From: Notospermus geniculatus
Taxonomy: Eukaryota > Nemertea > Pilidiophora > Heteronemertea > Lineidae
Reading direction: 5' to 3'
Assembly (NCBI GenBank): GCA_002633025.1
Contig: NMRB01000731.1
Span: 173,206 to 237,205 of the forward strand
DNA: 64,000 nt
Part shown: one piece after another, positions 11,073-20,962 of the stretch
Layout of the letters: every line of letters starts with the position of its first letter
Numbering within the stretch: the first letter of the stretch is position 1
Translations under genes and position numbers: made by a program
Notes under the pieces: model-generated
The model's input: the letters and a program-made list of their open reading frames with translations, nothing else
What the model was told of the DNA's origin: nothing
Database searches by the model: none

Positions 11073-14000
11073 ATGAAGTATACGTTCTTGGCGGTTTTTG
11101 CCGCTTTGGCGGTGAGTTGAACCATTTTTCTGGATTTTGCGTTTCGTTATGATACATGTATGATTTCGTCATCCTCGCGCCCTGGGCCCAGTTCCTGAAA
11201 CAGTGTTAAATTTAACGTGGCGTTATCCCTAACGCCACGGTTAGCCAGCGATAGCAAACATGGCGCTAGATAGTGGTTCCAGAGACAGTGTTAGAGACAG
11301 TGTTAGCACCAGCGATAACTATTTAACGCTGCCATGTTTAACGTATCTACGAAGTGGAAACGAAAGATAAATTTCCGAGCGTAATATACACCGCAACTCT
11401 ATTGGTCTAACGTCATACGCTAAAACACGCTCTAGCAGCAGGCGATATTTGTGGTACCAACCATCTCCAGGAATATATTAGGTCCTGGAAATGAAGTCGA
11501 ATTTCGTATTTCGTACTTCGTGTTTCGTCAGATTTCCGAAACCTCGCAGTGGTGCAGTGGTGTGCAAATCTTAAGGAAAAAGCATTTGCTAACTTACATG
11601 AATACCAACCATGAAGTCCATATTTTACCGTCGGTCAGTGTCCTTGTCAAGACTCTGATCACGTGATATTTCTTCCGTTGTAGGTTCTGGAACTGTGCCA
11701 GTGCGACGACGAAAAGGCAAAGGTTAATAAGAAAACCGGTAAAGAGGATCCCCAAAACGGGGCACCCGGCAACCTTCTGCTGACGAGGAAAAGGAGGGAA
11801 TTAGAGGAGGAGGGCTTGCGTAAGTTGAATAACGGAACTTTTAAAATACATGTATCATGTAAGAAGTTTTAGGCAGCACCATTGAGGATTTTGAGTTTGA
11901 CAATAAAGGTTCTGTATTGAACTGTTAAAGGTTCTGTATAACTGTCAAAGGTTGTGAAGAGAACTGTCATAGATTCTGTGTGGAACCTTTCAAGGTTCTT
12001 TATGGAACTGATAAAAAGTTCTGTGTTGAACTGTTAAAAAATCTGTTGGAAATGTCAAGTTTCTGTATGGAGCTAATGAAAGGTTCTGCGTAGAACTGTT
12101 AAAGGTTCTATAAAAAGATTTCAAAGTTACTGTATGCAGTTAACCCATCTACCCCCAGAGTCCAGCAGACGGCATCTTCTGTCAAAGTTTTCTCACGTTC
12201 TATGGTACTGATTGGAAAATATTTGAAGAAAGGTTGTTCCTATCAACCATCTGAAGAATGTTTCTTCAATTTTTTTTCCATCAATTTCCAAGGGCTTTAG
12301 AAAACTTTGAGAAAAGGTACTGTCTGCTTAAACCTGGGGGCAGATGAGTTAATGAAAGGTTCTGTATATGGAACGGTCAAAGGTTCTGAATTGAAGTGTT
12401 GGATGTTAGTATTCGGAAATGTTCCCTATGGATTTTAAAAGCCCTGTATGAAACGGCAGAAGGTCTTGTTCATATGTTACTGCCACAGGTCTCGTATGAA
12501 ATACTAGTAATCAAAGGTTCTATTTACCATTTTTATAAGATCATATAGACGAGTTGCAGAAATCGAATTAGGTCATCGTCACAGCAACGCCACCCAAGTT
12601 AAGCCAGCCAGACGTCACAACGCCGTTTTGCCCAATCTGAAGAGGTCGCCACCATCGTTCCTCGGCTAATAATATTCTATTCTATTCTATTCTATTCTAA
12701 GACCTCTGAAAAGGGCTGGAACCCAGCACAAGATTCTTGTGCTCATCGATTTTACAAATTATTTGATAAGTAATCATACCGAAAATTAGAATTTGTTCCA
12801 GTATTTGTAAAAATACTACTATTTTAACATTCTGTAGCGTATTCAATGTTTTATTTAGGAACAAAATACGAACTCTTTCGAATCCTTACGCAATTGCTTG
12901 TGCAACGGTCAGAAATTCATCCGCTTTGACAATGCATCAATCTCGTACCCAGATCTACCTCATCCGAGGATATCTCTGGCAAGGGCTGCGACCTGACCAA
13001 AATTTCTGGTCAACCGCTGGCAGCGTGCCAAAATGTTTGTTTCACACAATATTTCGTTCTTCAATGACTGAAAAGTAGCATATATGCCTAAAAAGCAACA
13101 TAATACACCCAAACCACGAAGTTGTTTGAGTATTAGAGCAATTTCAAACGAATAGTTTAGTTGGGAACATCAAGCCGCGGGTGCCAGCTTCGGTGTGATT
13201 CGCCTCAAAATTAGCATATCGCGCATGCGCAGTACTCCTGAAGTCGTCAGCCCTTTCCAGTGGTGTTGTAGGAACGTAAACCCACTGGGGACGAGTTTGA
13301 CAATGCATTTGCACTGTGCAAAAGTAGTACCGGTCTAGCCCATCTGTGCGGCTTTAATGTGGCATTGAACTCTGGGTACGAGATTGCGTTTTGCCTGACG
13401 AACGAATCAAAGTCGTAGTCGCAACAATGCGGTGGTCAAAGCGGCATTATGACGTCTGGTTTGAATTTGACCTAATTCTATTTCTGCAACTAAGTACAAT
13501 GTAATAAGTAACTTTGCTATTTCAAGAATCAACATTTGACTTCGACCACATAGCGAATATACAATCATACCGTATCGTCTTAGTCATTTCATATCATACA
13601 CAGGCGTTCGTCTAGAGGGGAACCATTTCACTGCGACAAGGGCCTACTGATGACGTCAGCCTACTGTACACACACATGTCATGACGTCAGCCTACTGTAC
13701 ACACACACGTTTGTGTGTACAGTAGGCTAACGTCGTGACGTCATCGGAAGGTCCTTTACAGTGTGTCGCAGTGAAATGGTGCCCGTCTAGACGAACGCCT
13801 GTGATATCATAGTGGACGAATCGACAACGCTTTCATTTTATAACTAACGTTAATACTATTAATTTTTATCGCCTCTACTTACAAGTAAGGGAAAAAAGAT
13901 CTGGAGCAGCGAAACCGGCAGCGCAGAACACCGTGATGGGTGATTTTGGAGAAAAGGATAAGAGGAAAAAGAGATCAGCTGAGGATATAGGTAATGTGTA

Positions 14001-15191
14001 TAAGGCCGGTAAAATGAATGAGAATGCCTCCCGTATGATAGTGCCCAGGAGAACCCCCCCCCCGCCCGCCGCCCGTTAAAAAGCTAGCACGGCCCTGCGT
14101 GCAAGTATAAACAGACCTTAGTGATATCTGAGCCATAGTTTCACCACCGGGTCGATCCCGTACTCGGGCGTGAATACTTATCTGTGATTGAAGAAAAACT
14201 TAGAAAACTTTACAAATAGTACGTTATAAATTTTTCCTGAAAATTTTTACGGATCACATTTATTTCCCTGAAAAACTTATTGGAGAATACATGTAGTTAG
14301 TGAATAAGGGTGTGTTTCAAAATTGGTCACCCAAGAAAATGGGGCAAAATTTAACTTTGAAATGATCACAAAGATTTGTGCCGTTGATTTTCCAAAAATC
14401 AAATGTAGTACATGTATTTGATAATATAGACCTTTAACTATTAGTTTCTCAAAGTGTACACTCAAAGGGTAAAAAGACATTGAGCTTACCAGCAAAATAT
14501 ACCGTTCCGTCCGACACCAAAACTACTTTCTGCTGTCAGACTTTTTAAGGGTTAATAGTCTAAGATCAGTTAGTTTGCAGTGCCATAATTTAGAGTTCCA
14601 TGATGCCTAGATCTGACATGAATATTGTAGAGTTTCAAGAAACAGCCTTTCACCAGTAGACAAAAGAATAGAGAAAATTTGGTGGCGGACGGAACACTTT
14701 TTGAAACACACCCGGTTCGACGCTCCGTGTCCATTTCTATCCCCAGAACGCGAGAAGCGCGAGGCGAGGTTAGCAGATGGTGGCGCCGTCGCACGAGAAC
14801 TGGAGGATGAAGTGCCCGTGAAGAGGAAGAAACGAACCATAGTTTTCAAGGACCACGACGCTGAGATGGACCTAGAGGAGCACGGGAGATGGAAGAGACG
14901 GGCTTTCGAGGGGGAGGATGAAATAGATCCCGAACTTGGGCAACGTAAGTCAAAGAACCGTTTCTAGTGACATTGCCGCTCTACAGATGGCAGCACTGTA
15001 CGTGGTGCGCCGTCTGGGGTTCCGCAGTTCCTGGCATGCCTGGGGGGGATGTGTATTGCATTGTCTACCAAGAGATTGGAACGGAGCTAAAAAGGACGGA
15101 TGTATTCCGGCGGCGATGGATAACATAAACGCAGCTCTCAGCGATAACAACAACCTGCACCTTTTGTTCTTTTTCAGAACCACTTGAGTGA
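11073..15191 (+). CDS. Secreted multibasic peptide precursor, 163 aa, five coding exons
   Basis: The exons are 11073-11111, 11684-11819, 13886-13990, 14747-14944 and 15178-15191; the CDS is 492 nt including TGA. Every donor is GT (GTGAGT, GTAAGT, GTAATG, GTAAGT) and every acceptor AG; phases are 0,1,1,1. Exon 1 encodes a hydrophobic signal core, MKYTFLAVFAALA, completed by VLELCQC from exon 2. The rest is highly charged and carries likely furin or prohormone-convertase sites in order: RKRR, REKR, KRKKR, REKR, KRKKR and WKRR. They separate short acidic spacers such as SGAAKPAAQNTVMGDF and AFEGEDEIDPELGQQPLE. Exons 3 and 4 both open with a REKR module across a phase-1 junction, which suggests exon duplication. 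No G-basic amidation site and no cysteine lies in the processed part. Known: such layouts belong to neuropeptide, hormone or antimicrobial precursors. I cannot name the family. Confidence 0.72.
12674..12698. repeat. (ATTCT)5 microsatellite
   Basis: Five perfect copies of ATTCT in intron 2 of the first precursor gene. Confidence 0.9.
12939..13396. mobile_element. Element with CAATCTCGTACCCAGA inverted ends
   Basis: The left end is CAATCTCGTACCCAGATCTA and the right end CTCTGGGTACGAGATTGCG, which are inverted copies. Flanking sequence at about 12700-12935 matches, in reverse, a block inside the larger relative at 54924-56476 (shared phrases include CAGCACAAGATTCTTGTGCT and CAAATTATTT). Non-autonomous. 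Confidence 0.5.
13599..13803. mobile_element. Palindromic MITE with 8-bp target duplication (hAT-like)
   Basis: The inverted ends CACAGGCGTTCGTCTAGA and TCTAGACGAACGCCTGTG are perfect over 18 bases. Pairing continues inward (CCATTTCACTGCGACA / TGTCGCAGTGAAATGG). The 8 bases ATATCATA directly flank both ends (13591-13598 and 13804-13811). An 8-bp duplication is typical of hAT transposons. No coding capacity. Confidence 0.8.
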
Positions 15192-15460
15192 AGATGGCGA
15201 TCCAGCCAGATTAGCGTGTGTGATACAATGCAGGGTTTTACACCATCACGGAATTTAACTCCACCTTTTGGAAGAAAGTACGAAAGGTATACCCCTCAGA
15301 CGCAACCCTTTCCTTATCATGTGCAAGAATGTCAGAGACGAGAATAACATTCGTAAGACAAGCCATAGAATTGACCCCACATGGAATGTTCTATTACCAA
15401 AGCAAAAAATTCGTCACTTGTCGAATCGGAACGAAGACCCTAACTATGTGGTGAATAAAA
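15192..15460 (+). other. Probable 3' UTR of the first precursor gene
   Basis: Sequence between the TGA at 15189-15191 and the AATAAA at 15454-15459. No other feature is visible in it. Confidence 0.35.
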
Positions 15461-16191
15461 TATTCTGCATATTAGGCCCCATAAAGAAAAATGTTAGTTT
15501 ATCATCCCCGCCTGCGTCACTTTTTCTGGCCGCATCGGAATTTTTTTTATTTTTTAATTCCACTGAAGGGGTGAGGGATACATCTCTTTGACATCCCTAA
15601 GCATGTTATGATGCAAAGACTGCATGTAACAGGTTCCTGCAGCCCCTATCACATGAAATAGGATGGTCCCAAACCAGACACAACAAAGACACGTGGTCTG
15701 TCTCCAGTCAAAACAAAAGCACATGGTCAGGTCGTAGACAGCCTCCATGCTTCACAGTGTCATGAATTGCAAATGCACTGTGCAAGACGCCCATGATTTT
15801 GGACAATGTTCAATGGTTCTCTATGTGTAGGCCCTAGGGGCAATAAAAACTGAACTTTTCAGTGTGTTTTTAAAAATAAAAAATTCGCCCTCCCGCATCA
15901 GTTTCTTCAGGTGACAAGGATGATAAACTAATATTTTTTTATGGGGCCTTACGAAATAAAAACACAGATAAATCATGATATACGTTTTCTTTTGTTTCTT
16001 TAAACTTATTTTGTTCTGCCTCGTGAAAAAATGCAAGCCTATTAACAAAAAAATTGTCACTTGTCGAATCGGAACGAAGATCCTAACTATATGTGGTGAA
16101 TAAAATATTCTGCATATTACGTAATAAAAACACAGATAAATCACAATACACCTTTTCTTTTGTTTCTTTAAACTTATTTTGTTCTGCCTCA
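15416..16191. repeat. Local duplications before the tRNA gene
   Basis: Block CACTTGTCGAATCGGAACGA through TATTCTGCATATTA occurs at 15416-15474 and 16058-16120. Block AATAAAAACACAGATAAATC through TTGTTCTGCCTC occurs at 15955-16022 and 16124-16191. The copies differ at a few positions, so the duplications are not brand new. Confidence 0.75.
15454..15459 (+). terminator. Polyadenylation signal AATAAA
   Basis: This is an AATAAA downstream of the stop codon of the 163-aa precursor gene. The surrounding 60 bases recur at about 16058-16120, so a second AATAAA copy lies 650 bases further on. Confidence 0.35.
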
Positions 16192-16248
16192 CGAGAAAAA
16201 TGCAAGTAGTGGCAGATGTCCATAGCAAAAAAAACAACATAAAATTTG

Positions 16249-16320
16249 AGGGGGCACCCGGATTTGAACCGGGGACCTCTCGATCTGCAGTCGAATGCTC
16301 TACCACTGAGCTATACCCCC
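16249..16320 (-). tRNA. tRNA-Cys (GCA)
   Basis: On the minus strand the 72-nt gene begins GGGGGTATAGCTCAGTGGTA. It has the B box GGTTCAAATCC and the anticodon loop CTGCAGA, giving anticodon GCA. The 7-bp acceptor stem GGGGGTA/TGCCCCC pairs with one U-G. The discriminator base is T and there is no encoded CCA or intron, as expected for a nuclear animal gene. T runs for Pol III termination follow (TTTT at 16242-16245 and a longer run near 16227-16234). An identical copy lies at 45238-45309. Confidence 0.95.
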
Positions 16321-16469
16321 GTCACGTTCTCTATATCACGAGTTTCCTCTGGATATTGATGACCGCAATCTCGTGCAGCTGTTGTGTATGGATCGTTCGA
16401 CCTGATAGCCGATGCTGTCATGTTCTGATTGGCCGAGTTCCTGCAAACTGTTGATAATAGGCCTACAGG

Positions 16470-16629
16470 CCGGTGTAACGTCGATCAGTGTTCCCTGTAT
16501 TTCTGTGTTTTTCTTATTGTTTCCCTCCTGACGGATTAAGCGGCAACTAACCCAACAATGACCACTCTCGGCCGCGTCTATTGTTGGGGAACACTGAGCT
16601 ACAGAAACACTCACAGATGTTACACCTGG
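16470..16629. mobile_element. MITE with CCGGTGTAAC ends
   Basis: The left end CCGGTGTAACGTCGATCAGT is met at the right by GATGTTACACCTGG. Subterminal CAGTGTTCCC / GGGGAACACTG also pairs. Similar GTGTAA ends occur in elements at 41232-41803, 58639-58812 and 60219-60389. Confidence 0.55.
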
Positions 16630-17645
16630 TAGATCGTCATTCTGATTAAAATGGCTTGTATCCATGATTTCCGATCGACTGCACATAGATTTCCACCGGC
16701 AGCGCATCTTTCCTTGCTTGTTTGAAGTGGACTGTGATGGGACCACAGCTCATTGCCTGCAGGTGTCACAGTGGTTAAAACTTGACATAAAAGTAATCAA
16801 GGCTCCGTTGTCTATAGCCCACTCAAGCAGGCGACATAGGAACGTGATGTCGACTGCAAGGTGGTTCATTGTAGGACCTGACTTCCATGTGCTGCCCTCT
16901 GTCGTAGCTATCATCCCCATTACACATGTTGNATTGGCCAAACCTTGAATCGAATGACGCTGAATATCGAAAGGAACCAACGTCTACTTACAAGGAACAT
17001 GTCCCAAAAATTTCAAAAGAAAATCTCAAGTCGTTTTTAAGTTATCAGTCGGACAAGAGAAAAGCGAACGCCCGGACGCCCGACCGCCCGACCGCCCGGA
17101 CGCCCGAACGCCCGCCACTTTCGGTAATTTAATAACCAGGACTTTCTTCGAAAACCTGGTTAATAAAATGAACAAGAACGACTTCAAAATACCCCGCTAA
17201 TTTTCACTTTATTTGGAAACAAAATATGTTGACATTTCTTCTCTAGCAAACCTCGACAACTTTCAGATTATTTGCAGTATAATTTTCTTCGAAGCTACGA
17301 ATACAGCGAATGTGGAATATTTTACAATCATTAAAATGGCCGACGCATCTTCGTGAAGTTGGCCGAATTACTGAATCACCGAAAACCGACACTTTCTCAA
17401 CCAAGATTGGAATCACGTCATCGAAAACTAATTGTAAAATTGAATTTATAAGTAGCTATGTCTTTTGGGTCTGTCACCTCATGGAAGCGCCACCTGTCGG
17501 GAGAAGATAAAACTTTTTAAAAACGTGGTAATATTTCACTGTATTGGATTCATCAAACTCACATACATGTAGCAATACATGTACATGTACACGTATAAGC
17601 CTATCTTTCCACCGCTACCTATGGACAGGGAAGGGAAAAGTCCAC
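16630..17645. other. No gene seen
   Basis: Contains an N at 16932 and a short (CCGCCCGAC)-type CG-rich run at 17075-17112. No splice-supported frame. Confidence 0.4.
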
Positions 17646-17785
17646 GGGGCCGTATTCAAAAAGGGTGTTTAAGACTTAGACGCGTGTAACTTCGTCAAAT
17701 GCATGGTGGAAGTGTGTCCATTTAGTGAAGTTACACGCGTCTACGTCTTAATCGCGCGATGATCACCCATTTCGAATACGGCCCC
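17646..17785. mobile_element. Foldback MITE with GGGGCCGTATTC ends
   Basis: GGGGCCGTATTC at the left is matched by GAATACGGCCCC at the right. Inner arms TTAGACGCGTGTAACTTC / GAAGTTACACGCGTCTA also pair, leaving a loop of about 40 bases. No clear target duplication. Confidence 0.65.
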
Positions 17786-17937
17786 ATGTAGGCCTATCTG
17801 AAATCACCCAATCTGTGATAAAACAGTGGAGATTTCAGGGGTTCCTTGTTCGGAGTACACGCCGACATTCCCACCTCAGCGTCGGTCATTCCGATTGCCA
17901 CCGCCAGAGGTCTTCTGTAGCACGCTGTACGAGATAA

Positions 17938-18218
17938 CAAGGACCACTGTATTGCATCTTTCTGTCGACAGCCGGCGCCACCGGCACGATGCTCCAATAC
18001 TGTAGTTAAGCCTTTCGCCCCAGTGTTGGAGAATGTATGATTACAGTCTCGGTCACCCAGCCGCTGGGGATCGAACAAGTTTGTGGAGCAGCACTGCGGA
18101 ACGAAACGCCTGGCTGAGCGAGACTCGTTGCATGCGGTAGTTTACCAAGTCGTTAATAGAGGTCTCCCCCGCGGGTAGGTGGAACGCAGGATTGGGAAGC
18201 AATACTGTGGTCCTTTAA
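17938..18218. mobile_element. TTAA-family MITE, type B copy 1
   Basis: One end is AAGGACCACTGTATTGC, the other GCAATACTGTGGTCCTTTAA. Inside are CTGTCGACAGCCGGCGCCAC and TTCGCCCCAGTGTTGGAGAA, which also occur (in the other orientation) in the type B copies at 37583-37912 and 48540-48800. The first motif is shared with type A, so the two types are related. Confidence 0.6.
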
Positions 18219-18300
18219 TGTACGCTTTCACAGGTAAAAGGAAAATGAATAAGTCGTCATACTCACCCCCCGCCCCCTTTCTACGATTCATCACACTATT

Positions 18301-20875
18301 TTAATAAGCGCCGTTGCCGGTGCTAGGCTGTCGTGCAGCCTGCCTTGCGATTCCTCCTAGGTAGTTTGACAGGTAGCTGCTGAACGCTGTAAAGACACAA
18401 AACATCAATATCTGAAGGAAAGTGATTGCCACAAATGCAAGCTGAGCCGATATCTGACCAGTTCGCGCACTTTTCTTGACGACGACGAGCCAGTGAGTGA
18501 AAAACATCGGCGTGTCAGACGGACGGTCACCCTTCTCCACCTAACTTTTTAAAAAAAATCAAAACCGGTGTCCAAACCTGGTGTCACTGCTTCTCACGAC
18601 GGTAGCGCCCTCAAAGGGCCACTAGAGGCAGCTCTTAATGGTAACAGGACAATTTACCACCGGACAACTCGTACCCGGAAAACTTGCCCCCAGACAGCCC
18701 GCCCCTAGGACAACTCGCAACTAGGACAATACTAATGAACCTTCTGATATGGCTATTCTACATGTACCAAATCACGCTGGTGATACACAAAATTATTTTA
18801 TTCGTACGCGAAGTCGTTGATGCATAATTGTCATATTCGCAGTTCATCTGGTAAATGGAAGGGGTGACGGGTGATTACAAAATAAGCTGTCACCCCTTCT
18901 ATTTGCCGAAACAACTGCAAAAATAGTCAACACGATTAGTTATGCATCAGTAAAATCGCGTACGAAAAAAAGATTTTTAGGTTTGAATCACCAGTGTGCA
19001 AATAGGTGGTATGAGTATGTAACTGTGACATACATTGCAAGTAAAGTGCAGTATACATGTACGTCAAGATTCGGACCTCATTGTTTCTCAGTTGGTGGCG
19101 CCACTTGCGATGTTTTTGATGTACCAACAGTAGCCTTCATTTGGTGGCGCCACTTGTGATGTTTTTAACTAACAGTACGCTGCCTCTAGCGTCCCTTTAA
19201 TAAAAGCGATGGAATCTGAAGTAGGGTCTACTTACGGTTTGCTGTGGAAAGAAAAAGGAAAAGTGTGTAGTCTTGCGAAAACGTGAATAGGGTAGCTATT
19301 GTTCAGGAACATGCTTTGATTTCACCACTCTGTTGCGGGCTCTGTTGGTCATCCTGAGTGGATCTCATGGTCTCTCCCTCCATCATCGCATTGACAAAAA
19401 GAACAAGTGCTAGGAACCCGTGATATTCTCAGGATCCACTTGGTTGCAGTGGACATGCACGTATTTTACACGTAGGCCTACATGTACATGTTCATACAAG
19501 TAGGCCTACTATGCTGCAGATTGTTTTTAGCTGAGACTAGGAGGAAAGTGACGACAATCCGGATGGAACTGATTGACGTGGCGTCTCGGCGTAAATTAAA
19601 ACGCGATATTTGATTGGTTATGCAAGTGTGGCTGTTACATTTTGTAAACCTACCCCCGCCGGCGAATCTCTTCTTTCTGGACACCACATTTTCCACTTCA
19701 GCTACTTCTGAAATTGTGAAATGTGGCATTGCAGTTAAGGTTTTTGCAGAATATGAGGGGAAAACACCGGTTTGATTCATGCAAACACCCCCAGGTAGGC
19801 TTACTGAGGTGTGAACAACCCGCATATCCACTCCGGGGCCCGTACGGCGAGTAAAAAGAGATATTTTAGCCAATTTCTACGGTGCCCAGTTTGATCCAGT
19901 GTAATTTCCGCTTATCTATTGAGGCGATTTCGGCATACATGTAATTCATCTTAGATCCGAGTTTCAGTCTCTGAAATCCACAGCAAGCCCCTGGGTGGGG
20001 AAAATCGTACGGGGCCCGGTGCATTTGTGACCTAGGCTTTATTGTCGATCCGTTAAATTGCTCTTTCCTGCCCTAATAGTAGCAGTTTTAATAGAGTGGT
20101 TAAAGTATCTTTTTAACGGTCGCAGATACACTGGATGAACTGCAGCGACCCAAGTGTTTCACCGAATTTTTTCTGAAACATCAACATTTCAGAGCCATCT
20201 TTTACTAAACACTGCTTACCCATGTCATTGTCAATATCAATGACGGACTCAATCTCGACTTCCTCGTCCTCTTCCGCCCGGCTGATGGCGGCTATGGCCT
20301 GGAAAGATGAACACCTGTTCACGGACGTTGACGTCCTGTTGGGCATGTCTACACGTTTTTTTGTGGAAAATTCAGTACCACGCTGCACTTACAAGGGGAG
20401 AGAATAGGCGCTCCAAGAAGGAAAGGCCGAAATAACACTTGTATTGACGTCCTGAGATTCATTGTGCACTCTGACAAAAAAGGTCCCCAGAAAACCTCAA
20501 AGGGTTTCCTGGGGATTATTTTTCTAAGAGTGTATGACGAATAAGTTTTTTTTCACGATGCAGGTTTTCTGAAAATCCTAAAGGACTTCTGAAGCTATGA
20601 AGTTCCTGGAAACCTTAACAAAAAGACCATTTGGGTCAGATCTTTGTGCCCGTGATGGTTTTTTAAAGGACATTTAGGCCTACATGTATTTCGAAGAGTG
20701 TGGCGGCGCTCACAGTTGGCGCGTGCTTTTTATGTACATGTACAAGTGCAATTTTTTAAAAACCAAGGCTGTTTCACTTTTGTTTTATGATATTTTAGAA
20801 GGTAGATGGACAATCGAAAAAATATCCTGTACTCACCATGAAGACCACGAAAAATAGAAACACGGCAGACTTCAT
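18301..20875 (-). CDS. Secreted peptide precursor, about 113-115 aa, four coding exons (plus a possible 6-nt microexon)
   Basis: Minus-strand exons: 20837-20875 (MKSAVFLFFVVFM, a signal-peptide core, donor GTGAGT, phase 0); 20220-20382 (RGTEFSTKKRVDMPNRT..., then the acidic AEEDEEVEIESVIDIDNDM, donor GTAAGC, phase 1); 19654-19707 (EVAEVENVVSRKKRFAGG, donor GTAGGT, phase 1); 18301-18386 (FSSYLSNYLGGIARQAAR, ending TGNGAY and TAA, after the strong acceptor TTTGTGTCTTTACAG). The phases join without a stop. Cleavage after RKKR would release a C-terminal peptide of about 32 residues. Its FSSYLSNYLGGIA stretch looks like an amphipathic helix. It is loosely like the FTSDVSSYLEGQA part of GLP-1, a weak resemblance only. 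A 6-nt exon at 19236-19241 would insert two residues. If the third donor is not used, a different cysteine-bearing tail is read (see findings). The family is unknown to me. Confidence 0.58.
18773..18998. mobile_element. Foldback MITE with CACGCTGGTGAT ends
   Basis: CACGCTGGTGAT at the left is matched by ATCACCAGTGTG at the right. The inner arms pair TTATTCGTACGCGA with TCGCGTACGAA, and GGGGTGAC with GTCACCCC. CAAAT flanks both ends, consistent with a 5-bp target duplication. It lies in the last intron of the minus-strand precursor gene. Confidence 0.6.
18995..19108. repeat. Dispersed repeat, inverted copy at 33338-33455
   Basis: The stretch AGGTGGTATGAGTATGTAAC through TTGTTTCTCAGTTGGTGGCG recurs reversed near 33338-33455. 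The TTGGTGGCGCCACTTG phrase is repeated in tandem here, at about 19092 and 19140. Confidence 0.55.
19236..19241 (-). other. Possible 6-nt microexon
   Basis: On the minus strand CAAACC lies between a strong acceptor (CTTTTTCTTTCCACAG) and a strong donor (GTAAGT). In phase it would add Asn-Pro to the second precursor between FAGG-A and FSSYL. Both sites are much better than chance neighbours, but microexons this short are rare. Confidence 0.3.
19947..20038. repeat. 92-bp dispersed repeat, second copy at 62005-62096
   Basis: The two copies align end to end (CATCTTAGATC...AGGCT) with only a handful of differences and the same length. This one sits in intron 2 of the minus-strand precursor gene. 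Confidence 0.8.
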
Positions 20876-20955
20876 TTCGAACTTGATATGTCACAGATAG
20901 CAATCCTCCGGGTCGCAGGTATTAATCGGTGTGGTCGGCACTCCCTCAATCCCTG

Positions 20956-20962
20956 TTTTATA
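20956..20962 (-). promoter_or_regulatory. TATA box of the second peptide-precursor gene
   Basis: On the minus strand the sequence reads TGTATAAAACAG, with TATAAAA 81-87 bases upstream of the ATG at 20875. This spacing is almost the same as in the gene at 11073. Confidence 0.5.

Larger units (their letters stand above)
11820..13885 (+). other. Intron 2 of the precursor gene, transposon-rich
   Basis: This 2-kb intron carries an (ATTCT)n run at 12674-12698, an element with CAATCTCGTACCCAGA ends at 12939-13396, and a palindromic MITE at 13599-13803. The first part (about 11910-12540) has degenerate repeats of the phrase AAAGGTTCTGTAT / GGAACTGTCA. Confidence 0.6.

Noticed and set aside
16179-16454. 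Open frames across the tRNA (for example ...FEGAPGFEPGTSRSAVEC...)
   Set aside because: The frame is a translation of the tRNA-Cys gene. Such peptides are a common false annotation.
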